Shown: positions 37,401 through 43,135 of the stretch, piece by piece
Layout: every line of letters begins with the position of its first letter
Position numbering within the stretch: the first letter of the stretch is position 1
From: a virus
DNA: 43,135 bases
Strand: one strand, 5' to 3'
IMG/VR virus record: IMGVR_UViG_3300031787_000251
Location: 1 to 43,135 of that record
Position numbers and translations under genes: made by a program
The notes under the pieces: model-generated
Seen by the model: only the letters and a program-made list of their open reading frames with translations
Told to the model about the DNA's origin: nothing
Database searches by the model: none

Positions 37401-38429
37401 GCCAAGGCCAAGCTCGCCATCGGCACGGCGCTGTGGTCGGTCTATATCGGCATGGCGATGGACGGCGACCTGACAGGCCGCGGTCCCGGCAACCGTGCGC
37501 AGCGCGAGGCCATGCAGCGTCAGGACGAGTACGGCGGGTCTGTGTTCCAGCCCTACAGCGTCCGGGTCGGCAATCGCTGGTTCAGCTTTGAGCGCGCTGA
37601 CCCTATGGGGCAGGCAATGGGCCTGATGGCTGACATGGCCGACCTGATGAAGAACGGCGACTGGGACGAGGCCGGGCGCACGGAACTGTCCGAGGTCGCG
37701 GCGCACGCCATCGCCTCGATGGGCCAAGCCTTCTTCGACAAGACCATGTTGAGCGGCATCACCGAACTGACCAGCGCCCTGTTGGACGGCAGCAACGGCG
37801 AGGCCGAGCGGCTGCTCATGTCGCGTGCGTCCGCCCTGATCCCTGGCAGTAGCATGGCGCGCACCTTCCGCCGCGCTGACGACCCGTACATGCGCGAGAC
37901 CCACAACATCGCCACGGCCATGATGAACACCATGCCGGGCCTGTCGGACGACCTGCCCCCGCAGCGCGATCTGTGGGGCCGTGAGCGCCGGTACTACACC
38001 GAAGCGCCGACCGACCAGATGTACAATACCCTGGGGCTTCAATCCCGCGGGCAGGGTGGCTCGGCGATCGACCTTGAGATCCTGAACAACGGCGTCTCGG
38101 TGGCCATGCCGAACAGGTCGCTCTCCTACATGCGCGAGACGGTGTCGCTGAAAAACCGCCCGGACATCTACAGCGAGTTTTTGCGCTTGTCCGGCGAGCC
38201 TGCGTTCGAGCACCTGAACGCCGTGGCCGAGGGGCGTCACCCCGACAGTGAGTTCTACTATTCGCTGGACGACGGGCCGACGGGCGGCAAGGCCCAATAC
38301 ATCAGGGATATCATGGGCACCTACCGCGACGAGGCGCGGGCCGCTGTGACCGAGATGTTCGCCAGCGATCTGCAGGCTATGGCGGCTGACAAGGTGCGGC
38401 GTCGCGAGGAGGCGCGCACGGCGGAATAG
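34473..38429 (+). CDS. large internal virion protein with N-terminal M15-like peptidase domain (1318 aa)
   Basis: The first 90 residues have the zinc-ligand pattern of M15A peptidases: SFHTRGTPDDPRAVDLVP (His39, Asp near 51) and GDHIHV (His83 or His85). They probably cut the peptidoglycan peptide bridge during DNA ejection, the role of the lytic domain of T7 gp16. The remaining 1,200 residues are mostly helical, with amphipathic and hydrophobic segments (TSEIIKLVYTNSLLSGIGTP, IPFGTIIMPFLRTPANLISV) suited to crossing the membrane. Length matches the largest ejection proteins of podoviruses (T7 gp16, 1318 aa). It is the last gene before late motif copy 8. Confidence 0.75.
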   Translation: MAIDTVRDVLGAVPGATPTSTFRDPATNRRVGGAANSFHTRGTPDDPRAVDLVPAPGESMDQLEARLRSSGLNTVELLNEGDHIHVAVDGQPREAGAPGQQPGYRVVNVQDLAPEDTPESLAAQGYQFDASTNRWFRNLDAPAPPTPLDSAYAERQAARESLALDQEEAQIIQAAMVPQGVLDGAGAVARDVAQGVGLEMGTAVLSGVKRGFNATMDLIDETGDWIEQYVPGTVMWEGIDGDASTPMSIRLTTQNDAERRMTEARGGDQPNWLQRLGMGQLRAPVSEAERPESVTGRLIEGVSQFATGWVGGGKLLQGWKTAGNAARIGKSMAQGALADFTAFDGQEERLSNLLAEHAPEALAPALNWLAADPEDGEVEGRFKNVIEGTVLGGVVDLLGVGIRRLKAAREVRSAARDAARAEGLQVDPTLAMDEAAARGVAVQAAVREALGNPEGPRFRVAAEAEAPVVTPFQSKVDAADAPVTPRDITASTDNVFDINLARINTPEDVQAVIVGMADKMRDNVDLARRGRISQEATREAANGVDWVDSMGARRTGQAMNAEEIVAYRLALNSSATKLDELAKAVEDNPTIANQFALRRAASVHAAIQNEFFGARAEAGRALNAFKIPADAPATYLRQLDSLLADMGGAGSAVELARRIRQAKAKGDAELNQMVRGGAMARTSEIIKLVYTNSLLSGIGTPIINIAGNGMMLGLNMATRAVSPRLASAFGGKATMQAGEASAMVHGYQQAMRDIFRMNPVQAAQDIGANAGERLRRDGLFRGMAPGLDDAIPPGIGLRAEREEAGSTMGRPLSAAAWRVSEDSTLGRTLDIIQMLVEAPSNLNALTDDFFKTVAARGELHAQAFRRVTTEGLTGEPARTRYADLIQNPTDDMMAAAEKEMHELTFTNATPGIAADFTSLRRSMDDNFTGIPFGTIIMPFLRTPANLISVGMQYSPLAWGMRRYRDDLAAGGAAAETAKAKLAIGTALWSVYIGMAMDGDLTGRGPGNRAQREAMQRQDEYGGSVFQPYSVRVGNRWFSFERADPMGQAMGLMADMADLMKNGDWDEAGRTELSEVAAHAIASMGQAFFDKTMLSGITELTSALLDGSNGEAERLLMSRASALIPGSSMARTFRRADDPYMRETHNIATAMMNTMPGLSDDLPPQRDLWGRERRYYTEAPTDQMYNTLGLQSRGQGGSAIDLEILNNGVSVAMPNRSLSYMRETVSLKNRPDIYSEFLRLSGEPAFEHLNAVAEGRHPDSEFYYSLDDGPTGGKAQYIRDIMGTYRDEARAAVTEMFASDLQAMAADKVRRREEARTAE

Positions 38430-38434
38430 TCCTC

Positions 38435-38444
38435 GTGCGTTGAG
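38435..38444 (+). promoter_or_regulatory. late motif copy 8 (GTGCGTTGAG), upstream of the tail spike
   Basis: An exact copy 5 nt after the previous stop, within a 16-bp identity to copy 4 (CCTCGTGCGTTGAGCC). The spike ATG at 38474 is 39 nt downstream and has no Shine-Dalgarno. Confidence 0.65.
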
Positions 38445-38473
38445 CCACACACCACCACCCGCAATCTGGCCTC

Positions 38474-40273
38474 ATGGCCAGACTGACGATCCCCGACGAA
38501 CAGACGTTCGCGACGTTCACTGTCGTCACGTCGACCTCCGCATTCCCGATCACGTTCAGTCTGTTCGCCAAGGCAGATCTGACGGTGCTCGTCGATGACG
38601 TCGCGCTGGAGCAATCCGACTTCACGTTCGCCGGCACGCTGCTTGAGGGTGGCGGCTACGACGGCGGCACCGTCACACTGAACACGGCGGTCGACGACGT
38701 CACTGTCCGCATTGAGCGGAACGTCACGCCTGCTCGCACGAGCAACTTTGCCCCAGCCAGCACGACGCCGGTCCAGTCCGTTGATCAGGCGCTGAACCGG
38801 CAAATGGCAATCAGCCAGGATCATGTTCGCCGGATCGGTGTGGCTGAAACTACGCTCGAGGGCGTGGCTGGCAACGTGGCTGCAGTGGCGGCCGACCGTG
38901 CCGCCATTGAGGCTATTTTTGACGTCGCGGGCGAGGTTCAGTCGGGCGCGTCTGTGACGTTCCTTGCGGCAGGAACCGGAGCCGTTGTCCGCGATCTGCA
39001 GGCCCGTTTGCGCGATACGGTGTCCGTGTTCGACTTCATTCCGGTAGCTGAACACGCGGCTATCACCGCCGGGACCAGCACGTACAACGCCAGCGCAGCC
39101 GTTCAAGCTGCCATCGATACCGGCAAAACGGTTGAGTTTCCCGAGGGCGCGTACCAAGTCGTCGGCCTGACAATGTCTACCAACAACCAGCGGCTGGTGG
39201 CCCTCGGCAATGTCAATCTGCAAAAGCGGGCCAACGGCGTCATTCTGTCGTCCAGCGCCGACAACATCGAACTGAACGGCATTACGTTCCGAGGCGAAAG
39301 CGCGACACCCGCTTTTACCGGCGACAACATTTCGCTGACCGGCAATGCGCCCCGGATTATTAACTGCGGCTCGCTGTGGGCTTTTGGCCGCGCACTAAAA
39401 GCGACCGGAAACACTGTCGTCATACACGGTTCCAACCCGATCTGGCAGACCACGGACGCGACATCCAACGGCTTCGACATTGAGATTGGCGTGTCGGGAA
39501 CGGCGACGCTGTATCACCACTTGCAAGACGTTTACACCAGCCAGGCTACCGGCGGCATCCTGATGACCGACACGGGCAGCCACGCCATTGTAGGGGGGCA
39601 GTTTGGCAAATACTCCGTCCTTAGCGGCACATCCCCTGCGGGATCAAATGCGGGCACGACTGTCAGCGCTCGCATTATCGGCACCGTACAGATTGGCCTA
39701 GCTAACGGCTTGTTTTCTGGTTGCGCCTTTTCGTCCATCACCCTGACCTGTCTCGTAGGAACGTCAGGCATTTCGATTGACCGAAGCAACGCTTTTGCCG
39801 TTGGCGCGACCGTCGTAAACAACGGAAACGCATCTAACGTGATCCAGTTGGACGGCGGCGTCGGAGGCTATCAGTCCACAAAGTTTGGCGGCACATCATC
39901 TGTGGCCGTCCAAGCGTGGGACCCGGACAGTGGCAATATGCTTATGCCTGCCGGGGACATTTTGATAAACGGAACGAACAAGGGCGTGAAAATGACGAGC
40001 GGGGGGCATGCTATTCTCCCGTCCGGCAACAACCTCGCCCTGGTTAACAGCCTCGGCTCCACCCAGGTCATCCCCGCAGGGACGCTTCAGCTCGGCGGGA
40101 CCGACACAAACTCGCTCGACGTTAACGCCATCGGCCCCGTCATCAGATCCGCTTACACCCCGGCCAGCGCCGGCGCGACGGGGACGACGGGTCAGGTCGC
40201 GTGGGACACCGGGTACATCTATGTCTGCACGGCCACGAATACGTGGAAGCGTGTAGCGATTGCGACTTGGTAA
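38474..40273 (+). CDS. tail spike with beta-helix (pectate-lyase-like) receptor domain
   Basis: 599 aa. The N-terminus (about 1-120) resembles virion-attachment domains of podoviral tail fibres, ending TTPVQSVDQALNRQMAISQD. After a short helical linker comes VSVFDFIPVAEHAAITAGTS, TYNASAAVQAAIDTGKTVEF, PEGAYQVVGL, the entry signature of pectate-lyase-like right-handed beta-helices that bind or cut surface polysaccharide. The rest is repetitive Gly/Asn/Thr strands. DNA here (about 39300-39900) appears less GC-rich than the neighbouring genes, as is common for exchanged receptor-binding modules. Confidence 0.8.
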   Translation: MARLTIPDEQTFATFTVVTSTSAFPITFSLFAKADLTVLVDDVALEQSDFTFAGTLLEGGGYDGGTVTLNTAVDDVTVRIERNVTPARTSNFAPASTTPVQSVDQALNRQMAISQDHVRRIGVAETTLEGVAGNVAAVAADRAAIEAIFDVAGEVQSGASVTFLAAGTGAVVRDLQARLRDTVSVFDFIPVAEHAAITAGTSTYNASAAVQAAIDTGKTVEFPEGAYQVVGLTMSTNNQRLVALGNVNLQKRANGVILSSSADNIELNGITFRGESATPAFTGDNISLTGNAPRIINCGSLWAFGRALKATGNTVVIHGSNPIWQTTDATSNGFDIEIGVSGTATLYHHLQDVYTSQATGGILMTDTGSHAIVGGQFGKYSVLSGTSPAGSNAGTTVSARIIGTVQIGLANGLFSGCAFSSITLTCLVGTSGISIDRSNAFAVGATVVNNGNASNVIQLDGGVGGYQSTKFGGTSSVAVQAWDPDSGNMLMPAGDILINGTNKGVKMTSGGHAILPSGNNLALVNSLGSTQVIPAGTLQLGGTDTNSLDVNAIGPVIRSAYTPASAGATGTTGQVAWDTGYIYVCTATNTWKRVAIATW

Positions 40274-40274
40274 A

Positions 40275-40482
40275 TCCGTCCAACTGGGGTGCTAAGTCCT
40301 TGATTTATGGACCGCGAACAAACCGCTAACAGTTGGACGGACCTCAACGATTTCAACGGGGTTCGTCTGGTTTGGGACCAGAGGGTCGGAGGTTCGAATC
40401 CTCTCACTCCGACCATATTTTCAAGGGGTTACGGGGAGCGCGGGGCGAGGCGTCCAACTCGGAAACGGGTGGGCGTCCAACT
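40275..40482. other. attP region with repeated arm-type sites
   Basis: CGTCCAACT occurs at 40278-40286, inverted at 40331-40339, and twice directly at 40451-40459 and 40474-40482, on both sides of the tRNA-like core (40366-40415). The first two copies are part of a 12-bp inverted repeat (TCCGTCCAACTG / CAGTTGGACGGA). Short repeats flanking a core next to the integrase gene are the layout of integrase arm-binding sites. The 225-bp gene-free stretch 40274-40498 is accounted for by this. Confidence 0.7.
40366..40415 (+). other. attP: att core identical in form to the 3' half of tRNA-Pro(UGG)
   Basis: It starts with the anticodon arm TCTGG-TTTGGGA-CCAGA (anticodon TGG), then the variable loop, the T arm GGAGG-TTCGAAT-CCTCT, and the acceptor end CACTCCGACCA with encoded CCA. 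No 5' half precedes it, so it is not a functional tRNA gene. The sequence follows bacterial tRNA-Pro(UGG). The phage would restore the 3' end of the host gene on integration. Confidence 0.85.
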
Positions 40483-40498
40483 TTTGTTTACGGAAGGT

Positions 40499-41656
40499 TC
40501 ACGCCGAGACGATTCCCCGCTTCACCTGAGCCGCCCTCGCCACCGCCGTATCGCGGGGCAGATACACGCTCAGGATCGAGTTCACGCTCGTCAGCGCATG
40601 GCCTGTGATGGCCGCGATCTCGGGCACAGTGCAGCCAGCCCGCGCCAACTGCACGATGCAGGAATGCCGGAGCTGCTTCAGGATCAGCGGACGGCCGCCC
40701 GCCTTGACCGCAGCGATCCGCACCCAGGCGAATGTCTTGGACAGGCGGTTCTCGGTGTATGCCTTGCCGGTGCGGTCGTTGCGGAACAGGAACAGGTGGC
40801 CGTCGCCAGCCTCGGCCAGCATCGCCCGCAGCCCCATCGACACCTCGATCGACACCGGCTCATCGGTCTTGGACTGGCGGAACGAGAAGACGCCGCGCTC
40901 GGCATCGTACTCGGCGCCCGGCCGGAACGCGCGTACGTCGGTCAGACGCTGCCCGATCTCCCATTCCAGCAGGATGATAAGGGCGATCGAGGGCACGCCC
41001 GTATCGCGCGCTGCCTTCACATAGCAGTCGACGTCCTTCTGCTCCCAGATCGTCGCCTTGGTCTTCGGCACCTTGATGCGGATGCCTCGCGCCGGGTTAT
41101 CCGTACGCCAGCCCTTGTTGATCGCCTGCTCGAGCACGAGGCGCAGGACAGCGGCGGTGTGCTTCTTGGCCGTGTGGCGTGCGACCCGCGCCGTGCCGTC
41201 CGGTTCTGTGCCCGCGTCAAAACTGGACAGGAACTGCAGGATGGCGGAGCGGGGCAGGGCGCTCGGGTCTGGGTGGCCGCACGATTTCGACCATGCCAGG
41301 ATCTTCTTGAACCCGGTCTCGTACCCGACGCGCGTCTTCTCCGACAGCGCCGCCCACTCAGGAGACCGCTGCAGGGCATCCACGAGCGTCGACAGGCTGC
41401 GCTCAGGTGGTCGGACCGTGTCGCCGGTCTTCGCCTGCATGAGGGCCCCGTACAGGGCCTCGGCGTCCTTCTTGATGGCAGCGACCTCGGCCGCGTCCAG
41501 CGTGCCGCGCCGTTCAGCCGTGCGAGGCAGCGGTATGGCCGGAGACCAGCCGGAGGGGCGCAGGCGTGCCGGCACCTGAAAGTACGCCCGACTCGTGCCG
41601 TCGGCGCGCTTCTTGAGGACGACGTATCTGCCCAGCGAGAGCGTCACGGTAGGCAT
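40499..41656 (-). CDS. int: tyrosine recombinase integrase
   Basis: Catalyses integration at the tRNA-Pro gene. From the ATG at 41656 (385 aa) it has an N-terminal arm-binding region, a SAM-like core-binding domain (about 85-190: LSTLVDALQRSPEWAALSEK) and the catalytic domain. That domain has the first Arg in IGQRLTDVRAFR (about 234), Lys in FRQSKTD, a box II LKQLRHSCIVQLARAG in which the usual His before LR is Gln, then ITGHAL and the nucleophile Tyr in ILSVYLPRD (about 364). A start at 41698 is also open but would overlap the excisionase gene further. It lies 84 bp from the att core and is transcribed away from its start towards attP, as the last gene of the leftward operon. Confidence 0.9.
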   Translation of the reverse strand: MPTVTLSLGRYVVLKKRADGTSRAYFQVPARLRPSGWSPAIPLPRTAERRGTLDAAEVAAIKKDAEALYGALMQAKTGDTVRPPERSLSTLVDALQRSPEWAALSEKTRVGYETGFKKILAWSKSCGHPDPSALPRSAILQFLSSFDAGTEPDGTARVARHTAKKHTAAVLRLVLEQAINKGWRTDNPARGIRIKVPKTKATIWEQKDVDCYVKAARDTGVPSIALIILLEWEIGQRLTDVRAFRPGAEYDAERGVFSFRQSKTDEPVSIEVSMGLRAMLAEAGDGHLFLFRNDRTGKAYTENRLSKTFAWVRIAAVKAGGRPLILKQLRHSCIVQLARAGCTVPEIAAITGHALTSVNSILSVYLPRDTAVARAAQVKRGIVSA

Positions 41657-41918
41657 CGGGTTTGAATGTCCATGCATCGGCGGGGTCGGGGGTTTCATCC
41701 TGCGCCATCCCTAAAGCTTTGAGAACCGCGTCTCGGTCATAGATCCCGCCCCGGCCGCCGCGGTCGATCGGCATGGGCATGACGCCCGCGCGTTGGCGTG
41801 AGCGGAGTGTGGACCGGCTGTAGCCGGCGAGGGCGAGCACCTGGGGCAGGTGAAGGCGGGGAGGGAGGCTCATCCCGTCGCCGTCCTGCGTTAGCTCGGT
41901 GTGCCATGTGTCAGGCAT
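41514..41918 (-). CDS. xis: putative excisionase / AlpA-like MerR-type DNA-binding protein
   Basis: 134 aa from the ATG at 41918 (AAGGGGGGA upstream). A start at 41873 is also possible. Residues about 18-65 (LHLPQVLALAGYSRSTLRSR, then VMPMPIDRGGRGGIYDRDAV) form the winged helix of AlpA/Xis proteins, with the typical xxPxPI..GGRxxxYDxxAV pattern. The C-terminal 45 residues overlap the integrase start by 143 bp in another frame, so translation of int and xis is linked. Position upstream of int fits excisionase. Confidence 0.7.
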   Translation of the reverse strand: MPDTWHTELTQDGDGMSLPPRLHLPQVLALAGYSRSTLRSRQRAGVMPMPIDRGGRGGIYDRDAVLKALGMAQDETPDPADAWTFKPDAYRDALAGQIRRPQEARRRHESGVLSGAGTPAPLRLVSGHTAASHG

Positions 41919-42300
41919 GGTCCCCCCTTGTGCGGGCGTCGGTTTGAGTTTTGCCGGAAAGACCAAGCGTGGCTGTGTCTTCTCCTGTAAGGGCGGCTCG
42001 GGCTTCGGCGCAGCTTTCCAGCCATTCGATCATGTCGGGATAGTTAAGCCGCGCCCATTCGGTTGCTCCTCGATTGTAAGCCACCTGAACTGCACACCGT
42101 AGGTCGGTTCCGAGGCCCTCCACTTTATCCCGCAGTCTCTCTATCTCAGCGGCTTGGCGTTCAAGGGTGTTGGCTGCTTCGGGGCCGTCGGGATTTACAA
42201 GCCTCCGACCCCCACGAGGGTGGCTATCGGTGTCACTGCGAAGGGAAATCAGAAGTTCGTCAAACCCTTCGCACAGACCGGCTATGTCAGGGGTGATCAT
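41911..42300 (-). CDS. hypothetical phage protein (129 aa)
   Basis: A central helix (ANTLERQAAEIERLRDKVEG) followed by DLRCAVQVAYNRGATEWARL and PDMIEWLESCAEARAALTGE. Small proteins with a similar coiled-coil core are common in the left arms of temperate phages (Ea22-like), function unknown. The end overlaps the xis ATG by 8 bp and the start overlaps the stop of the small membrane gene. Confidence 0.6.
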   Translation of the reverse strand: MITPDIAGLCEGFDELLISLRSDTDSHPRGGRRLVNPDGPEAANTLERQAAEIERLRDKVEGLGTDLRCAVQVAYNRGATEWARLNYPDMIEWLESCAEARAALTGEDTATLGLSGKTQTDARTRGDHA

Positions 42301-42389
42301 TGGTCAGGGTCCAATCCTAAAAGCAGAAAAAGCAGCGCGAGCGTCGCGGTCACCGCTAGGGCGGCGATCTTGATTTCTAACCAGCCCAT
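42297..42389 (-). CDS. 30-aa single-span membrane peptide
   Basis: MGWLEIKIAALAVTATLALL and a further ten residues ending in LDPDQ: nearly the whole peptide is one transmembrane helix. GGGAGGGAG stands directly before the ATG, and both ends overlap neighbouring genes (TGATG at 42389, ATGA at 42297), so it fits the translation-coupled chain. Function unknown. Superinfection or membrane-directed effects are possible. Confidence 0.5.
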   Translation of the reverse strand: MGWLEIKIAALAVTATLALLFLLLGLDPDQ

Positions 42390-42559
42390 CACTCCCTCCC
42401 TGTATCGGTAGCCTTGAGGATGGCGATAGCGTCCCGAACAGCTAGTGCGGCGTCGTGGTGAAACGCTACTCTTGCCGGACGGTCTTTGCTCCGGTTCCAT
42501 GACGCAAGACGGTTATGCTCGCTCAGAACCGACTCCAGCCGCTTGATAAGGTCAGTCAT
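42389..42559 (-). CDS. small hypothetical phage protein (56 aa)
   Basis: MTDLIKRLESVLSEHNRLAS, then AFHHDAALAVRDAIAILKAT: an MTDLIxRLE opening and an AIAxLK end, common in short phage proteins of the lambda left arm type. CAGGAG lies 8 nt upstream. The ATG is chosen since the longer frame lies over the next gene. Confidence 0.6.
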   Translation of the reverse strand: MTDLIKRLESVLSEHNRLASWNRSKDRPARVAFHHDAALAVRDAIAILKATDTGRE

Positions 42560-43135
42560 GGTTGGCTCCTGTATCGGTAGGGGCGGGAGGGAGGGGCGCA
42601 GGCATCCATGCGACAGGTTCGCCGCCGACACCTTCTCCGCACCATCCGTGACCGTCAAAGCTGCCGATCTCGACGCGTCGCGCACCGAAGTACGTGTGCG
42701 GCGGATTGAACACCACATCGGCCAGAACGCGGACGCCCAGAGGCGCACCCGCAATGTCCCGCCACCCTGCATCGGTAGGGCGAAGGGCTGCGATGATGGC
42801 GTCGGCGGCGTTCCAAACCGCGCTGTCCAACTCGTCAGAGATCGCGTCGCATGGCCCAAAAACACGCATCAGGATTAGGTCATGGACCGTCTCCCTGCTC
42901 GCCCCTACCGGAACGACAGGGGATGCTGCGAGCATATCCCCCCAGACGCCTATCAGCGGCCCGTAACTGTCCAACCGGACGAGAGGCATCAGCGCCTCGC
43001 GGCCATTCACCAACATCGCCTCGGTCGGCTCAACCGGAACAGTCCGCCAAGCCTCCCCCTCGGGTGCCGGAACGACAGGGGATGCTGCCTCCAAAGCCCG
43101 CCCCCGCTCTTGGTATGCGAGCAGGAGGGCGCGGA
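42552..43135 (-). CDS. modular phage protein, 5' end beyond the window
   Basis: The frame is open to the right edge of the window. The first possible start inside is TTG 43094, but in-frame residues upstream (LLLAYQERGRALEAA) look genuine, so the gene is probably cut. It contains two copies of an AASPVVP segment, VPVEPTEAML, and a C-terminal WRDIAGAPLGVRVLADV ... PVAWMPAPLP that recalls DUF551-type phage proteins. The DNA for AASPVVP is a 22-bp direct repeat (42908-42929, 43067-43088). Function unknown. Confidence 0.6.
   Translation of the reverse strand, partial: RALLLAYQERGRALEAASPVVPAPEGEAWRTVPVEPTEAMLVNGREALMPLVRLDSYGPLIGVWGDMLAASPVVPVGASRETVHDLILMRVFGPCDAISDELDSAVWNAADAIIAALRPTDAGWRDIAGAPLGVRVLADVVFNPPHTYFGARRVEIGSFDGHGWCGEGVGGEPVAWMPAPLPPAPTDTGANHD
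42908..43088. repeat. 22-bp direct repeat, two copies 159 bp apart
   Basis: CCGGAACGACAGGGGATGCT plus GC occurs at 42908-42929 and 43067-43088, inside one gene and in the same frame (159 = 53 codons). It encodes the repeated AASPVVP segment, so slippage or recombination between copies would delete or add a whole in-frame module. Confidence 0.75.

Noticed and set aside
16963-38444. The motif read as a GTG-CGT-TGA mini-ORF (minigene)
   Set aside because: All copies contain it, but there is no SD before them, and the constant distance to SD-less ATGs fits a promoter better. Kept only as a remote alternative.
20753-40273. A diversity-generating retroelement, as in the related phage BPP-1
   Set aside because: No reverse transcriptase gene and no template/variable repeat pair were seen near the fibre or spike genes.
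40366-40415. A functional tRNA-Pro gene
   Set aside because: Only the anticodon arm, T arm and acceptor 3' end are present. The sequence before 40366 cannot form the D arm or the 5' acceptor strand, so it is the att core.
1-43135. A phage single-subunit RNA polymerase, expected in true T7 relatives
   Set aside because: No ORF of suitable size or motif is present. All genes over 500 codons are otherwise assigned, so late transcription must use host polymerase.
1-43135. CRISPR arrays, rRNA genes or insertion sequences
   Set aside because: No regularly spaced repeats, rRNA segments or transposase genes were seen. The repeats present are short regulatory or att sites.

Overview
The window looks like an essentially complete genome of a temperate, short-tailed phage (podovirus) that infects a GC-rich alphaproteobacterium. 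It has a C1/Cro-type immunity region, an integrase with an attP built on the 3' half of a tRNA-Pro(UGG), and a T7/BPP-1-like head and tail module (connector-type portal, scaffold, capsid, tail tubular proteins, internal virion proteins, tail spike). The host assignment rests on base composition and on a phage copy of GcrA, a cell-cycle regulator confined to Alphaproteobacteria. The att core has phage genes on both sides (tail spike on the left, integrase on the right). That fits attP of a free or circularised phage, not a prophage end. The leftward operon that starts at 489 appears to continue across the window ends into the int/xis operon at 43135-40499.

Layout. (1) 1-1210: immunity. A repressor (592-909, minus) lies between two pairs of palindromic operators, facing a Cro-like gene (1004-1210, plus). 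Small leftward genes follow from 489. (2) 1207-12417: a rightward early operon, nearly every gene joined by ATGA/GTGA/TAATG overlaps. It encodes RusA resolvase, a RecA-like ATPase (Sak4 type), SSB (DUF669), a PD-(D/E)XK nuclease, a C5-cytosine methyltransferase carrying an out-of-frame HNH gene, an SF2 helicase, a winged-helix protein, a GcrA homologue, an adenine-methyltransferase-like protein and a prim-pol/DUF3987 replicase. It ends at a bidirectional terminator. (3) 12506-14606: leftward accessory genes (RHH and HTH regulators, short ArdA antirestriction protein, unknowns), followed by a 323-bp AT-rich regulatory region with CTCACTCGAT repeats. (4) 14930-16958: a possible small terminase and unknowns, with a G-quadruplex-prone spacer. 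(5) 17041-20092: lysis (membrane proteins, holin, CHAP-like endolysin, nested spanins) and a metallophosphoesterase. (6) 20341-40273: virion genes. (7) 40274-43135: attP, integrase, excisionase and small leftward genes.

Three features stand out. First, the 10-mer GTGCGTTGAG occurs seven times exactly and once with a single mismatch, always on the plus strand, confined to 16.9-38.5 kb. Seven of the eight copies are at gene junctions. Four precede genes without a Shine-Dalgarno sequence, with the ATG 39-41 nt downstream. This is best explained as a late-promoter element. Second, two HNH endonuclease genes are nested in two essential-type genes (the C5 methyltransferase and an intein in the large terminase). 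Both are in the same +2 frame relative to the host gene, and in both the host frame stays open across the insert. Third, an SD-sequestering hairpin precedes the secreted HExxH protein gene. The 5' arm of that hairpin would be missing from a transcript started by the late motif, a timing switch like that known for T4 gene e.

All calls are from sequence inspection alone. Family names are recognised from motifs and not from searches.
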